Positions 36,001 to 47,842 of a stretch of 64,000 nt of DNA are shown in pieces (positions within the stretch are counted from its first letter, which is position 1; each line of letters begins with the position of its first letter). The notes beneath the pieces are model-generated. The model saw only the letters and a program-made list of their open reading frames with translations. It made no database searches and had not been told where the DNA came from. The stretch lies in contig OY365809.1 in NCBI GenBank assembly GCA_959347315.1, positions 41,857,290-41,921,289 of the forward strand, in the 5' to 3' direction. The stretch is from Bimastos eiseni. Lineage: Eukaryota; Annelida; Clitellata; Crassiclitellata; Lumbricidae. Both the position numbers and the translations under genes were made by a program.

Positions 36001-37717
36001 GTATGTATGCATGTACGTATGTATGTATGTATGTATGTATGTATGTATGTATGTATGTATGTATGTATGTATTTTTGTATGTATGTATGTATGTATGTAA
36101 TGATAGGGATGTCTGCGAGAATGAATATCAGCAATCAGACTCAGGTTTCCACCGGTCTCTTCTATTCTATTGAATGGTTACTCATGCCCTTTGGCAGTAT
36201 TCTCCATTCATCCGATTAATAGTGCACATACTGATATGCATAATGAAATGCATAATAATTGAAAACATGAATTCAAGTAATGACTCTGTCAAGGAATCCA
36301 CCTTTCACCTGTTGAACTATCGAGTTTCAGTTCAATAAATTCAAACCATGACCAGAAGCTTATTAAAATTCGATACAGATTAATTAGACTCATTGTTTAC
36401 TGATTATTGTCCGTTGTATACTGGTCTCTCAGTCAAGAGATCCGCATATATTCATGGGCAGAATATATGTGTTTATTTATGTTGATACACTTACATATGT
36501 GCCATATGTTTTTATATTTATAACAAAGATATTTAAATATGTATATATGTATGTAAGCATGGGTGCATGCATGTATCTTTGATTGTTGCTATGTGTGTAT
36601 AAATTGCTGATGAACCCTCTGCCATTAACATACATTAAATAAATATTGCCCATACAATCTGTTATTATACCAACCATCATTGTATTCTGTTGGTTACTAG
36701 GGTTACAATAAATGAGTCTTAAGTTCTTTCAGTTCGCCTATAGTGGCCTTCATTGAACTATCGTCCTGAGTTTCTAAGATAAAATCACTTTGGATACTCT
36801 GGCTTATATAGAAAGCACTTTCCTTTTTGGAAAAAAATGTTTAATGTTGGACTCAATTTTACAAGAATTTATTGGCTATTAACTATGGTGACATCATTAG
36901 GAAGTTCTTAATATTTTTAGTTAATACACAATACAGTGTTTTTAATAGCAACTGAATTTATGACAATTTGTATGGCATATTGACTTTTAGGGCGCCTGAC
37001 CTTGCCAGCTATCCGCTCAAGATATTTAGAGCAACATAGCGGACGGATGTAAGTAAGACTGTTTCTGAAAGCACGAAGTGTTTCGGGCAACTAGATGAAT
37101 GCGGGAAGACATGAGTCATTATGGAAACAAAACAGACAATGAACTCACAGATTTGGAAGAACATGAAGAAGATTCCGAAGAACCTGGACACAGCTGCATC
37201 TTCGTTTTCCTTGTTGATCCTCGCGTATCTGTTCCCTATGATCGTGAAGTAGGAGCACTGTGCTGTCCACAGCGGGGCCGCACACAAGCCAACGAGGATG
37301 GAGGCTGTGATCATCGTTCCCCAGACGGCATACCCGTTTGCGGCCATGTAGAGGATGTAACCAGAGAAGGATATGGTGATCGTCCACTTGTGTCCGATGA
37401 GGTTGATCAAGACCTTTGGAACGAACATGCAGGAGACCATCAGCGTACCGTAGATGACGCTGGACGTGATCACCCCGAGGCCTTCGACTCTATTGAGGCT
37501 GCTCTGGAGACGACTCAGACCCTGGAAGGCGTTGAAGTTGAACAGGAAGGCAACGCTGATCAGAAGGACATTCTTTACGATGCGTCTTTTTTCGATGCGG
37601 ACGTCCTCTGGCGTCATTTCTCGCTCGAGTCTTTGCACTGGTTCTGTTTTTCCGTTGGAATTATCGTAGACGGCGACAGCGTCAAATTTTTCTTCGCCTA
37701 CTCTCTCGTCCATTTTT
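30096..37717 (-). CDS. UNC93A: UNC93A-like multi-pass membrane protein, 7 coding exons
   Basis: Coding exons on the minus strand: 37713-37149 (ATG right after a TTTACAG acceptor, so a 5' UTR exon is upstream), 35417-35263, 34274-34155, 32828-32709, 32006-31856, 31098-30967, 30319-30096 (TGA). Phases agree and 1467 nt gives 488 residues plus stop, against 457 in human UNC93A. Diagnostic pieces: FNFNAFQGLSRLQSSLN in TM1, VSCMFVPKVLINLIGHKW, LVGLCAAPLWTAQCSYFT, a lumenal loop with CGANDCPWNNIT (two Cys and an N-glycosylation site), SGFEQAAYNAEFSRSFVSCS, GQISKYIGRLP, LWGITDGIWQTQIN and VLFSKESEAAFSNYRMWESL. The family has about 11-12 membrane segments and an MFS-like fold; UNC93B1 traffics Toll-like receptors and nematode unc-93 regulates a K+ channel, but the role of UNC93A is poorly known. 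Convergent with SLC18B1. Confidence 0.9.
30711..30910 (+). mobile_element. tRNA-derived SINE, copy 2
   Basis: Better preserved than copy 1 at 1420-1640. The A box lies in TGGCCGATTGGTTAGAGCGG and the B box in GCGGGTTCGATCC (30762-30774). The same tRNA-unrelated body follows (TCCTTCGCACATAATTG, TTGCGCCGTCGAGGCGTG) to GGAAGGACGATATCAAATTA. It is in the UNC93A intron between coding exons 6 and 7, opposite in direction to the gene. Confidence 0.8.
33887..33937. repeat. 17-bp tandem repeat, 3 exact copies
   Basis: CTTGATTATCAATTTAC is repeated three times without change in the UNC93A intron between coding exons 3 and 4, after a CTAC/CCAC-rich tract (33740-33870). Confidence 0.9.
35500..36100. repeat. 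(ATGT)n microsatellite, about 600 bp
   Basis: ATGT units with scattered variants and a duplicated inner block (ATCTGTGTATGTATGTATGT then CTGCATAT at about 35630 and 35815). It is in the first coding intron of the UNC93A-like gene. The long Met-Tyr-Val-Cys and Ile-His-Thr-Tyr frames across it are repeat products. Confidence 0.95.
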
Positions 37718-38149
37718 CTGTAAAGATATGGTAGGAGGAGAAGTTAGGACAATGAAGTTGAAGTTGAAATAGACGATGCCTCGAAGAATTGGAAGGAGAA
37801 GAAGAAGGAGGAGGAGGAGGAGGAAAGAGGAACCACAGGAAAAGAAGATTTAAAAGAACGAGAAGAAGAAGAATATTAAGAGTCCTGAGGAAGAATCTGA
37901 AGAAGAGGAACCTGAAAAACAACGGGGACGTGAAACCGAAAAGAAGCATTGTCAAGGACTCGTAAGAAGATACGAGCACATATACTTACGACCTTTGACA
38001 TTCGAAAATGAAACCAAAGAACTGGTCGAGCGCAGACATCTAATTAGCCTTTAGTACACTTTTTCAAAATCAAACATCGCGTTTCAATCAACGTAATGGT
38101 TGCCACAGATCGTAATTGTATAACGATATATTGAATTATAGCTATGTAG
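37718..38149. other. UNC93A upstream intron/UTR, purine-rich
   Basis: Contains a GAAGAAGGAGGAGG tract (about 37790-37920) on the plus strand, just upstream of the acceptor for the first UNC93A coding exon. On the gene's own strand this is the polypyrimidine-rich part of the 5' UTR intron. Confidence 0.5.
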
Positions 38150-39248
38150 TACAGGTCTGCGAGAAGCACGTTTTTCCTACCCGACCCGTTCCCGTAACCC
38201 AGGACCATTACCCGCACCCGTACCCGACCCGTACTCAAAATTGCTGCCGCACCCGACCCGTACTTGTGGGTATACCCATACCCGTGACGTCATTAGCATG
38301 CCCTCTCATAGTCTTGCTACCTAGCAGGCTAATAGGATCAGAGTTTACTAAGCATTATGCTGTTACCTTAGTAGTAGCAGTAGCAGCAGCAACAGCATCA
38401 GTGACAGCAGCCGTGGTGCTATAGCGATGGAGGCGAAAGCAGAAAAAGAAGGTAGTGGAGGAGTAGAAAAGATAGAAAAGGAGGGAGAGGAGGATGACGG
38501 AAGTTGGAGAAGAGGTGAATGGAGGAGAGGAGAGAAAGGAGAAGTAGCAGAAGGGGCAGGAGCAGAAGGAGAAGCAGAAGGAAGAAGAGGAGATCGGAGA
38601 CAGGATGAGGAGAAAGAGGAGTAGGAAGAGGAGGAGGAAGAAAAGGAGGAAGTGGTATAGGAGGAATGCCAAATTTGAGGAGGAGAGGAAGAAAAGAAGG
38701 ATGAGGAGTAGGTAAAGAATGAGGAAGATAGAAGGAGAGAGGCTGCACACGGTCATAAGCAGAAGGCAGAGCTGGAGGCGGAAGAAGAGGACGAAATAGA
38801 GGAGGAGGAAGAGGAGGAGCAACAGGAAGAGAAAGAGCTGTACGAGGAGCAGGAGCATGAATTAGGAGCAGGAAAAGGAAGAGGTAACGGAGCAGAAAAG
38901 GTAGAGGAGGTTCAGCAGGACGATTAGCAGGAAAAGTAGAAGGAAGATTAATGAGAAAAACAGCGATTAACATAAATACAAGGAGGAAAGGAAGCATTAC
39001 ATGCAGGTATATAGTATATATATAGTGCGTGGATTTCGAATGAGCTAGTTTGTCAATAATAGTAACTAAGTCCTTGATTCACCTCTATATTTAGCGGTGA
39101 CATTGTAACCCTAAAATCTGGCGTTAGCACGGGTAAAACCGGGTATACCCGTAACCGTGATTAGTCTACCTGTATCCGACCCGAAACGTAAAATACTTAC
39201 CCGTACCCTACCCGTACCCGCGGGTACGGGTATTCCCGCAAGCCCCTA
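38150..39248. mobile_element. Non-autonomous hAT-like element (1.1 kb) with ACCCG-rich ends
   Basis: Flanked by CTATGTAG (38142-38149) and CTATTTAG (39249-39256), 7 of 8 identical. The ends TACAGGTCTGCGAGAA and (opposite strand, right end) TAGGGGCTTGCGGGAA match at 11 of 16 positions and resemble the TAGGG start of Ac-type hAT ends. Both subterminal regions are packed with ACCCG/CCCGT motifs in inverted sense (38177-38290 and 39127-39238), as expected of transposase-binding repeats. The middle (38430-38990) is a purine-rich GGAGAGGAG tract, not a transposase. Confidence 0.7.
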
Positions 39249-40639
39249 CTATTTAGACCTACTAAGAAGGCCTACGATGATCATGAAAATATACGAACTT
39301 TAAAAGGCAACAACATGTAATAGTTTATTGCAGTCGGACTGTCAATTGCTGTTATATAATTATTATTTATGGAAAGAGTAACTTTATGACCTCCTATCAA
39401 TAGCTTACGGCAAACAATTACTCTGGGCAAGCTTACACGTAGGACTTTTACGACTGTTTAATAATCTGCTTTGGATCACGTTCAACTCGCTGACCAGCGC
39501 TCGAGAATGGCACGGCATTAAATCGTTGGTGACCAAGACTAGGCCTACTATTCTCATGAACCGGGATAATGACGAATCCACAGCATGTAGGGCCTACCAC
39601 TAGTTTCCAGTAAACCAATAGAGTTGTTTAAGATACTCCCAATGGGGTCAACCTCTTTGTTCAGCTCGGTTCAAGCATTTTTCAGGTAGCTAAGTGCTCC
39701 AGCCTCAGATCGGCCATTGTCGAGCTCTGGTCGCCTATCACGACTTGTGGAATAAAGTATATATATATATGTGCAACACTTCCATAATTGTTCATCAGAA
39801 ATCAACCCTGGTAGGCGTGCTTTGCGGTGCATTGTTGAAGAATTCTAAGATGTAACATTTGTTTTGATGTAAATTGATCGTAGGCATGCGTGAGTGCAAG
39901 TATGCATATGTATTTTGTGTGCCTGTATAATACGTAAAATTATGTATGCATGCATGTTAGTATGTATATGTGTGTATATGTATGTATTCATGCAAGTGCC
40001 GACCTCCATTGGACTAACATTCTTTGGATCACATAAAACAATAGGCATGGATAATTCAACATACGTCGGTATATATATCTCTTCTTTTATGTAATACATT
40101 CTCAGAAATCACATGGAATCACTCTCGACAATTTTCCCTATGAAATTACACAGCTGCTTCTTAAAACTGGAGGGAATGATTCTTCAGCCGAAAGTTTTAA
40201 CGAAAATAAGTGAATCTTATAACTGTTGAATAATCTGATTCTGACTTAGTTTTATGTGCATGTAGCTGGGCTTTGTACAATGCATTTAACACGCCATCGT
40301 CGAGTGTGTTTTGAAAACGATTGGTAATCATTATGGGCCTATTTTAACCGTGATAAAAATGCTCAAGACCCTTCAAAAATGCGCGGTAAATACTTCGACT
40401 TTTTATATATGTCAAACATTTTCAACTTGTTAGAATTTTGTGTTACCGACCGTATTGTACATAGAAGAGTGAGCAACAGGGGAATGCGATTATTTCGTGC
40501 AGCCCCAGTTTGTTCCTATCACCATCGCGATCATCATCACCATCGTCACCATAATTACCATCTGATATCATCATCATTGTCATCGTGTCATCGTCGTCGT
40601 AGGCGTCGTCGTCGTCGTCATGTCCAGAGCAAGGGCATC

Positions 40640-40830
40640 TGAAGGAGAGGGATGTGGTCTCGAGTCCGCGGTCTTGGTCTAGAGACGGTCTCGAGACCGG
40701 AAAACTGCAGGTTTGGTCTTCGTCTTGGTCTCGAATGCGTCGGTCTTGGTCTCAGACCATTGGTCTTGGTCTCGGTCTTGGTCTCGAATACGTCGGTGTT
40801 GGTCATGTAAAGTTACACGCGTGGAGGTCT
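40640..40830. repeat. GGTCTTGGTCTCG-type tandem repeat
   Basis: Repeated GGTCTTGGTCTCG and GGTCTCGAGAC words, partly palindromic (GGTCTCGAGACCGG), with GAATGCGTCGG and GAATACGTCGG spacers. It resembles the internally repetitive ends of non-autonomous DNA transposons, but terminal repeats and a target duplication could not be fixed. Confidence 0.6.
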
Positions 40831-41309
40831 CGTTTGGTATGGTCACAATAAACAAAGATATAATAATAATGACAATTTTCGTTGTAACGATGACGGCAAT
40901 GGTGATGATGATGTTGACGGAGAGACGTTGTAATAAATACCTACCTACCTGTAGGTTATAACCAGAGGATTTTCTTATGAGAGCAACCTTACAACGTTCT
41001 CCGTCTGTTTGTTAATTCCAATTGATCGCTGTGTAACATTTAATAACCATTTTATATTGACAAAACTTGACTTTAGAACTTAGTGTGCTTCACGCAGAAA
41101 GATGGATGCACAAAGAATCGGAGAGGGAGATGGACTAATGAAGAGGGTACGCAAGTGGGGTGGGGGTGTCCCACAAGTGACAAAGGTTAAGTTCGGAGCC
41201 GTTTTGGTCTAGCTGTAAGCTCCAATGCGCGGAGGATACTTCGACTAAAGCACATAAATATAGTCACTCGAAACTGAAAACGATCCCCCCAATTTCGACA
41301 TCGAGGGAA

Positions 41310-41319
41310 AGAGAGAGAG

Positions 41320-41357
<38 letters not shown>

Positions 41358-41358
41358 T

Positions 41359-41389
<31 letters not shown>

Positions 41390-41800
41390 TGAGTGAGAGA
41401 GAGAGAGAGAGAGAGAAAGAGTATATTGGTGTTCTGCGTTTTTCCGTCTTTGTCTCTGTCTTTGTGTGTAATTGTGTGTTTGTCTGCGTTTGCGTCGATT
41501 TGTCAGTATGCCCTTGTTTCGTCTATAGCTCCTTCTCTTCCCTTCTCTCTTTGTCTCTTTCTGCCTCTCTGCCTCTCTGTATCTCTGTCTATCTGTCTCT
41601 ATCTCTGTCCCTCGGTACCTGCCTATCGTTCTCGCCTTCCATTCGTCTGTCTTTCTCACTCTCCCTTGCTTCTCGCTCACTGTCCACATCTCCCTCTCTC
41701 TGGATATCGGCCTGTTTGTCTCTCACTAGCTCTGTCTCTTCTCTCTGTCTCTGTCTCTGTCTCTCTCTCAATATCTCTCTTAATATCTCTCTGTCTCTCT
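41310..41800. repeat. GA/GT run followed by CT-rich tract
   Basis: (GA)n, (GT)n and (GAGT)n between 41310 and 41422, then a TCTCTGTCTC-rich pyrimidine tract to about 41800. Confidence 0.85.
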
Positions 41801-42424
41801 TATACGCGCAAACCCACATGCGGAGAGGAGCAACTCATTAAGAGTCTAACGGTATTTATTTAAAATAAACAAATAAAAGAATCCTTAGGCCTGAGCGCAG
41901 ACATTGACTTGAGATACAGTTGCAATTAAACGGTCCATAAATTGTCGTCAACAACTCAGTTTCAAGAACTATACGACATCCTCAGTGTAGTGAAGGTCTG
42001 TCGAGAAAGACCTCGGCTGCTAGGAACTGTGGAGACCCGTCATAAAATATTAGCGTATGTTTACAGGTTGCGCTGAACGTTGTGGTGTGAGCCTCACTGT
42101 CAACAAAGAAATCAATGTTCGAACTATGTACGGAGGTTTACATGATTAGTCAGAGGATGAGTGGCTTGTTCCGGGTTCATTATAATGTGTTCCTGTGCTT
42201 ATTCCTTGTTCCAAGGGATCATCGTCTGGCTCTGAAGAATATTACAAGAACAGGAGGAAGTAGAAACTGGAGACCTTAAAAAGAAGAGAGAATGACTAAG
42301 AAAGAGAGGAAGAGACGAAAATGAAGAAGAAGGCGAAGAAACGAAAAATTAAGTTAGAAGAAGAAGTATAGAAAACAAGAGAAACACAATATCAGCGAGA
42401 ACAAGATAAAAAAAACTGGAGAAT

Positions 42425-42575
42425 TAAACGGAAGAAGAAGAAGTAAATGGAAGAAGAAGAAGTAAACGGAAGAAGAAGAAGTAAATGGAAGAAGAAGAAG
42501 TAAACGGAGGAAGAAGAAGTAAACGGAAGAAGAAGAAGTAAACGGAAGAAGAAGAAGTAAACGGAAGAAGAAGAA
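42425..42575. repeat. 19-bp tandem repeat, about 8 copies
   Basis: The unit is GGAAGAAGAAGAAGTAAAC with an AAAT/AAAC alternation in the first copies. It is embedded in a longer GAAGAA-rich region (42240-42590). Confidence 0.85.
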
Positions 42576-42894
42576 TGTGCAGAGAAAGACAATGATGATT
42601 ATGATCGTTATGATCATGATCATGATGAAGACGACGAAAAATACGACGACGAAGATCAGTTTCTTAAAATCGTTTGGAAAGCAACAGCAAATAACCAATC
42701 CTATATTCGCCGCATGATCTGCTCATTGGCAAAATACAGTTCATTTCCTCCTCTAAAATCAAGGCTTATAATAATAGATAAATCTATCATTCCTTCCCTT
42801 CGACGCGGACACCATTCCGACGTGACTACTCAAGTCACTATCAAGTGCTGGTGAAATTTAATGGTGTGCCTTAAGGATTAGTAGTTTGTAAAAT

Positions 42895-43390
42895 TATGAT
42901 GGCGACTACCTACCTAACCTTGAAGAATAGAGATTATTGCGACGACCAATTCTTTGAGAAATAATACCACTAAAACTGACCAATCTTTAAGAATAAAAAC
43001 GATGATGACAACATGACTTTTGAGAATAGTAACGATTACGAACACCTAACCTTTGAGAATACAAACGATTACGATTACTGAATCTTTTAAAATATGAACG
43101 ATTACGACTACCTAACCTTTGAGAATATAAACGATTACGAGTACTTAACCTTCGAGAGTATAAACGATTGCGAACACCTAACCTTTGATTACGACTATTT
43201 GACCTATAGGAACTGAAACGATGATGACTACCTAACGTGTAAGAAATGAAACGGTTATCAAAACATACTCTTTAAAAATGGAAATGATCACGACTACCTA
43301 ACCCGCACGAATGGAAACAGTTACGACACTGTACCCTTAAGAATAGAACGTTTGCGACTTTCTAACCTTAAAGAATATCTACCGCTTCTG
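42895..43390. repeat. 33-bp diverged minisatellite, about 14 units
   Basis: The unit is approximately AACGATTACGACTACCTAAC then CTTTGAGAATATA. Copies vary in length and sequence. The unit is an integral number of codons, but stops occur in all units, so it is not coding. Confidence 0.75.
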
Positions 43391-43989
43391 AAATGAAAAA
43401 ACATTGCTAATGATTGATAATATAACTCATGTATAATGTGCATATAAAATTAGAATAAGCATTTACCGTTGTAAGATAGAATTTCACGTGAAAATGCGAA
43501 AGCAGCGCCGCATGGCTAGAATTTAGTGTGCAGCTAATAGTCGAAGGTAAACTGGGTCGCGTCTAAAATGACCAACAGATGTCGCCTTGTAATGGTGGTC
43601 TAACATTGAGGTGTCATATAGTATGTATACGGCAGAGCAATTAGTCCCTCTCATCAGTAACAGTCTCAATCGTATACACAAGTGACGTAAAAAACGCTTG
43701 AGGCCGAAATATCAGGACATTTTCAAAGTTAAAGAAAAAAGACAAAAAATATTGCATATGCTTTCAGGTTATGATATTAACAAATTCTATATCCCCTCTT
43801 GTATATCAACAATAGTTATTCATTCATTCATTTTCACATTTAACTAACATCTGTATGGCGCATTCTCAAGAAGTCTACTTGGTGGCGCTTCCAATTCAGC
43901 TACGGTCATACAAATCAGTCTTAAGCTTCTTGTGAAACAAAGGCGCTTTACTCCTTGGCAACGGTTGCATCTCTAAGCGGAGTGTGTGT

Positions 43990-44760
43990 TGTGTTTCAAA
44001 TCAAAAATGCTTTATTGTTCACTAATAAATTACATAGTACAGAATACAATCGAGGTAACTATAGAGTAACACAGTGCACAATGGGACACCCCAAAGGAAC
44101 GAACCGCTCCGCTAACAGAGGTCACCCAATTTCATTCAATAATTATACAACCAATGAAACAATTAAAAAATTTTTTTCGCAATTACATTAATAACAACTA
44201 ACCAAAAGGTGAACGTCATAGCAACAAGTTCGCCTCGCATAGTGCAGACGTAATCAATTACAAAGTTATATAACAACAACACTGTGCATATCATCAGACC
44301 AAATCAATATACAACATGATAGTAACAGCAGGCTTGTAGGCCGAAGCTGATTGTTAAGGATTCTGATCTGTCAGTAGGTATACTTTATACTTATTTTTAA
44401 ACTGACACAACGTAGACGCGTTAGTTAAAGCAGTTGACAGCATATTCCACAAGAGCGGGCCACATATTCGGACGCTGTGTTGCAGGTGGAAGGGCCAACA
44501 ACTGAGAAGGGGCGGCGCTGCTTGGTCGAGGTGCTTGCCGGGGAACCAGAAGCTAACCACGCAAGGAAAGACGCAGAGAGATTGAACCAGAGCCAAGCAG
44601 GCATCGCCAGACCAGCGCGGCCATTCTATAGTTGGTGCCTTGCGAGATGGGAGGCCAATGCAAAGAATAATGCAAAATACGCTAGTAGTCCGAAACAGGA
44701 GTGTGCTCAGAAAAGCGCCTGCAGCAGAAAATAAAGACACTACGAACACCAGAGTTGTGC
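43990..44760 (-). mobile_element. LINE 3' fragment
   Basis: The minus-strand frame 44749-44354 ends RICGPLLWNMLSTALTNAST then LCQFKNKYKVYLLTDQNP and a stop, a LINE ORF2 C-terminus; upstream it is out of frame. The 3' UTR contains CTGTTAGCGGAGCGGTTCG (44123-44105), similar to the plus-strand element at 19025-19475, and runs to about 43990 (AATAAAGCATTTTTG). Probably one LINE family. Confidence 0.65.
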
Positions 44761-45007
44761 AATCGACGACAGCTATATAATTATTATGTGTAATTACGTT
44801 ATATTTCGAAAAATTTCTGGCTATTGTTCGGTACTACGAATATTTGAATTGAAGGATAGGTTGAACAGCATTTGAATCTAGCATTTAAAACAGACGCTGT
44901 ATATGGATTCTGGTTGCTGAGCAGACAACGGTTAGCTAGTCGCATTCTTAATTGGGGTGCTAATGACTGCTTTAATGGTTTAATTGATCTGACACCCAGT
45001 AATTTAC

Positions 45008-45042
<35 letters not shown>

Positions 45043-45398
45043 GTATCTAGGCCTAGTGACAAAGAGCCTCTGCCCTAGTTCCATTCCTCTCTTCTTTGGG
45101 CATATGCCTTCTCGAGCAGGTTGGTACATCCAATGTCTGCATTATTCACGCCTTGTGGCTCCCCATTATTCAACTTGCTGTAATCATCCACCATCATCCA
45201 GTTGAATAATATCATTCCTGGTGTTACACATGCCAAAATTATTTCTGTCATCGTTAAAAATAATCTCTCTCCGCAGCCTTCAAACCGTATTTAGAAAGCA
45301 GAGATGTCAATCCATCCACACCTTTTTCATCAAAACGAACCGAATGCAGTTTCTTGCACTGCTGAGTGCTTTCTTTTGCACTATCTTCAACATCCTTC
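44761..45398. other. Non-coding stretch before the tandem array
   Basis: Holds a GA run (45010-45041). No coding or RNA gene is recognised. Confidence 0.4.
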
Positions 45399-45404
45399 AA
45401 CCAG

Positions 45405-45652
45405 TTACTGCAAAACGTCACTCCTTATAAACTTCACATATATTTCTGTGTAATAAACTGGTCTCTGGTGTAATTCACCAACAAATCTTCTCTCGCCTTC
45501 GACAACTAACGTCTTGGTTTCCCGTCTCTGAAACAACTCTAGTCTTAACTGCTTACTTGCTCCTTCTCATCTATAAATCACAATCTTTCATGCAGACTAC
45601 ACCCAACTCGGTTGATATCGGTTTTACTCAGCTCATGAAATTTCTCCATTGC
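45405..45652. repeat. Partial extra copy of the left end of the tandem unit
   Basis: About 248 bases (from GTTACTGCAAAACGTCACTC to GAAATTTCTCCATTGC) repeat almost exactly at 45714-45961 inside unit 1; one difference seen is TTTCCCGTCTC against TTTCTCGTCTC. The two copies are separated by a GTC/ATC microsatellite (45653-45695). Confidence 0.9.
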
Positions 45653-46860
45653 GTCATCGTCATCATCATCGTCATCATGGTCGTCATCGTCATCTTCAAC
45701 AATCGTCAATCGGTTACTGCAAAACGTCACTCCTTATAAACTTCACATATATTTCTGTGTAATAAACTGGTCTCTGGTGTAATTCACCAACAAATCTTCT
45801 CTCGCCTTCGACAACTAACGTCTTGGTTTCTCGTCTCTGAAACAACTCTAGTCTTAACTGCTTACTTGCTCCTTCTCATCTATAAATCACAATCTTTCAT
45901 GCAGACTACACCCAACTCGGTTGATATCGGTTTTACTCAGCTCATGAAATTTCTCCATTGCTTTATTACTCGAAACGGTATTCCCAATCTGTATAATTAT
46001 GAATGTCCTCTGACATCCTCTGCCTCGTACATCCCAAGGATTTAAATTATAATGCTTGTCCCAGATCGGTCCAAGAAAATTCTCCTTTCTTCCATAAACT
46101 TACCCAATATCTCTCCATCTGTTACTTTCACCACATACTGACGAGTTCGGAATCTTGATGTTACCCTTAACCTACTGCTGGCCTTCCCTATATAGTCAAA
46201 TCACGAACCTTTTGTGCACCCGCTTCGTGCATGTTGTTCTAACAGCATTATACTATCGCTACCTGTCATTCACTCCAAGCATGATCACAGTAACTCACAT
46301 TTTTTTAAACCTCGAATCAAACAAGATTAAGCGTCCATTAAAGATTAAGCGTCTACAACACTCATTCTATATTTCTTTCTCTGATGCAGTCACCGGGACC
46401 CACTAGTATCACTCTCGTTCCTGACTGAAATTTCATGAGCAAATGCACTTTAGGCATCATCGTAAAATTACAATTATCTCTCAACATTTACAGCCATTCC
46501 GTTCTACCTGTTCATCTTCATATGTAGCTCTCTTCCGTCACCTGTAATTGCTGTCTTTAAGTTTTCAACCCATCCACATCCCACACTGCCTTTTCACTGT
46601 GGAACGAACATTCCTCTGAATTACACTAATTCTCAGTTTTCCCATGCCGCAACACATGTCATTTGCTAGTTTCCAAAGCTTCCTATACTGATCATACAAC
46701 AATCTTTCCACTCCAAATTAAAGTCAGACTTCTTTACGTATCTCTTATCTATTCCATCCGATCTTTTGCTCTCCAAGCTTTTCCCCCTCACAACGACACT
46801 CGCCGTGAGAGCTGCTCTAATCTATTGTATTCACGGATTTATAAATCGCATCTCACAGTA

Positions 46861-47507
46861 CAACCTAATCATAGGCGATCCCAGTGCGAAAATCCCCTAG
46901 AGAAAAGAAAAGTCTTAAGAGAACGAGCAGAAACAGTTGTGCTGCTAGATAAGACTGCAGTAACGTCAGGAAAGCTGTCCCATAACAAAGGGCCAACAGA
47001 GGCATAGGCACGATGCTGAGCTGTGGCAGTTCTAGACCGAGGTACTAGAAGGTTTTGGCGGTGTAAAGAGCGGAGAGGACGACCAGAGGTAGCCGAGATA
47101 GGTTGCCTGATCAGATCACAAAGATGGCGTACAGCTTGACCCAGAAACGTTTTGCGTGTAAGAAAGAGGATTTGGAACTGAATCCTATAAGTCAGAGGAA
47201 GCCAATGAAGATGTTGAGTCATGAATGTAAAGTTATCTGAGAAACGAGGAAGCCGAGTAATCAGGCAAGCAGATGCGTTGAGTACAGACTGGAGTGGAGT
47301 GAGACGGAGTTTTGGTAGGCTGATGAGTAATGAGTTACAGTAGTCAATGTGGGAACCGATGAAGGCATGAACAATGGTCGAAATAATTGTTGCGGACACA
47401 GATCGTCGGATGGCGCGCAGTCGCCGGAAATGATAAAGCTGGACCGAGAGAGATTAGAGATATGTGCAGAGAAAGATGGAGTACTGTTCAGAGTAACACC
47501 CAGATTA
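46861..47507 (-). mobile_element. CR1-like LINE 3' fragment in unit 1
   Basis: The minus-strand frame 47399-46869 (176 residues) is an ORF2 C-terminus: FIGSHIDYCNSLLISLPKLR, TQHLHWLPLTYRIQFQILFL and SARSLKTFLFSRGFSHWDRL, closely related to the element at 26765-28691. It is 5'-truncated near 47507. The same truncation point is found in units 2 and 3, so the insertion is older than the duplications. Confidence 0.85.
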
Positions 47508-47842
47508 TTCTACCAATGGTTCTCTGGACAATTCACGCCTGTTGTGCCCACGGCCCAGTGCCTTGTAGCATCGTTTTAGAACTATGAGTCAATGATTGCA
47601 ATTGCGATAGATTATGGTCTTGCTTTTAGCATTATTTTGAGGAAGCCTTCTTTTTGTTCATTACTCTCTGATTCAGCCAGATGGGAAAAGGCCAGAGACC
47701 AATGGTCTAACTTGATTTTCCCGATTCGGCGTAGGCCTAACTGTAACTGTCTAAATATTAACCTGCACTTATTATGACCATTTTAACAAGTTGCGTATTT
47801 GCCAGCATGATACCTGAATAAAGGAAAATTGATTGATTGATT
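47508..47842 (+). mobile_element. Possible LINE/SINE 3' end with TTGA tail in unit 1
   Basis: Ends TACCTGAATAAAGGAAAATT then GATTGATTGATT, the kind of 3' tail seen on other retroelements in the window (9440, 34981). No protein motif is visible. Repeated at 54785-55119 and 60559-60893. Confidence 0.4.

Larger units (their letters stand above)
39257..43989. other. Repeat-rich intergenic region without a recognised gene
   Basis: Apart from the simple repeats listed separately, only short open frames without domains are present. Includes an ATGT-rich piece (39900-39990) and a CATCAT/CGTCGT piece (40520-40620). Confidence 0.4.

Noticed and set aside
35491..36219. Long Met-Tyr-Val-Cys and Ile-His-Thr-Tyr frames on both strands
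   Set aside because: Products of the ATGT microsatellite in an UNC93A intron; the same applies near 47950, 51000, 51500, 55200 and 61000.
37099..37734. 211-residue plus-strand frame
   Set aside because: It is the antisense shadow of the first UNC93A coding exon.
38355..38997. Leu/Pro-rich frames of 167 and 192 residues on the minus strand
   Set aside because: They translate the purine-rich core of the hAT-like element and show no domain or splice structure.
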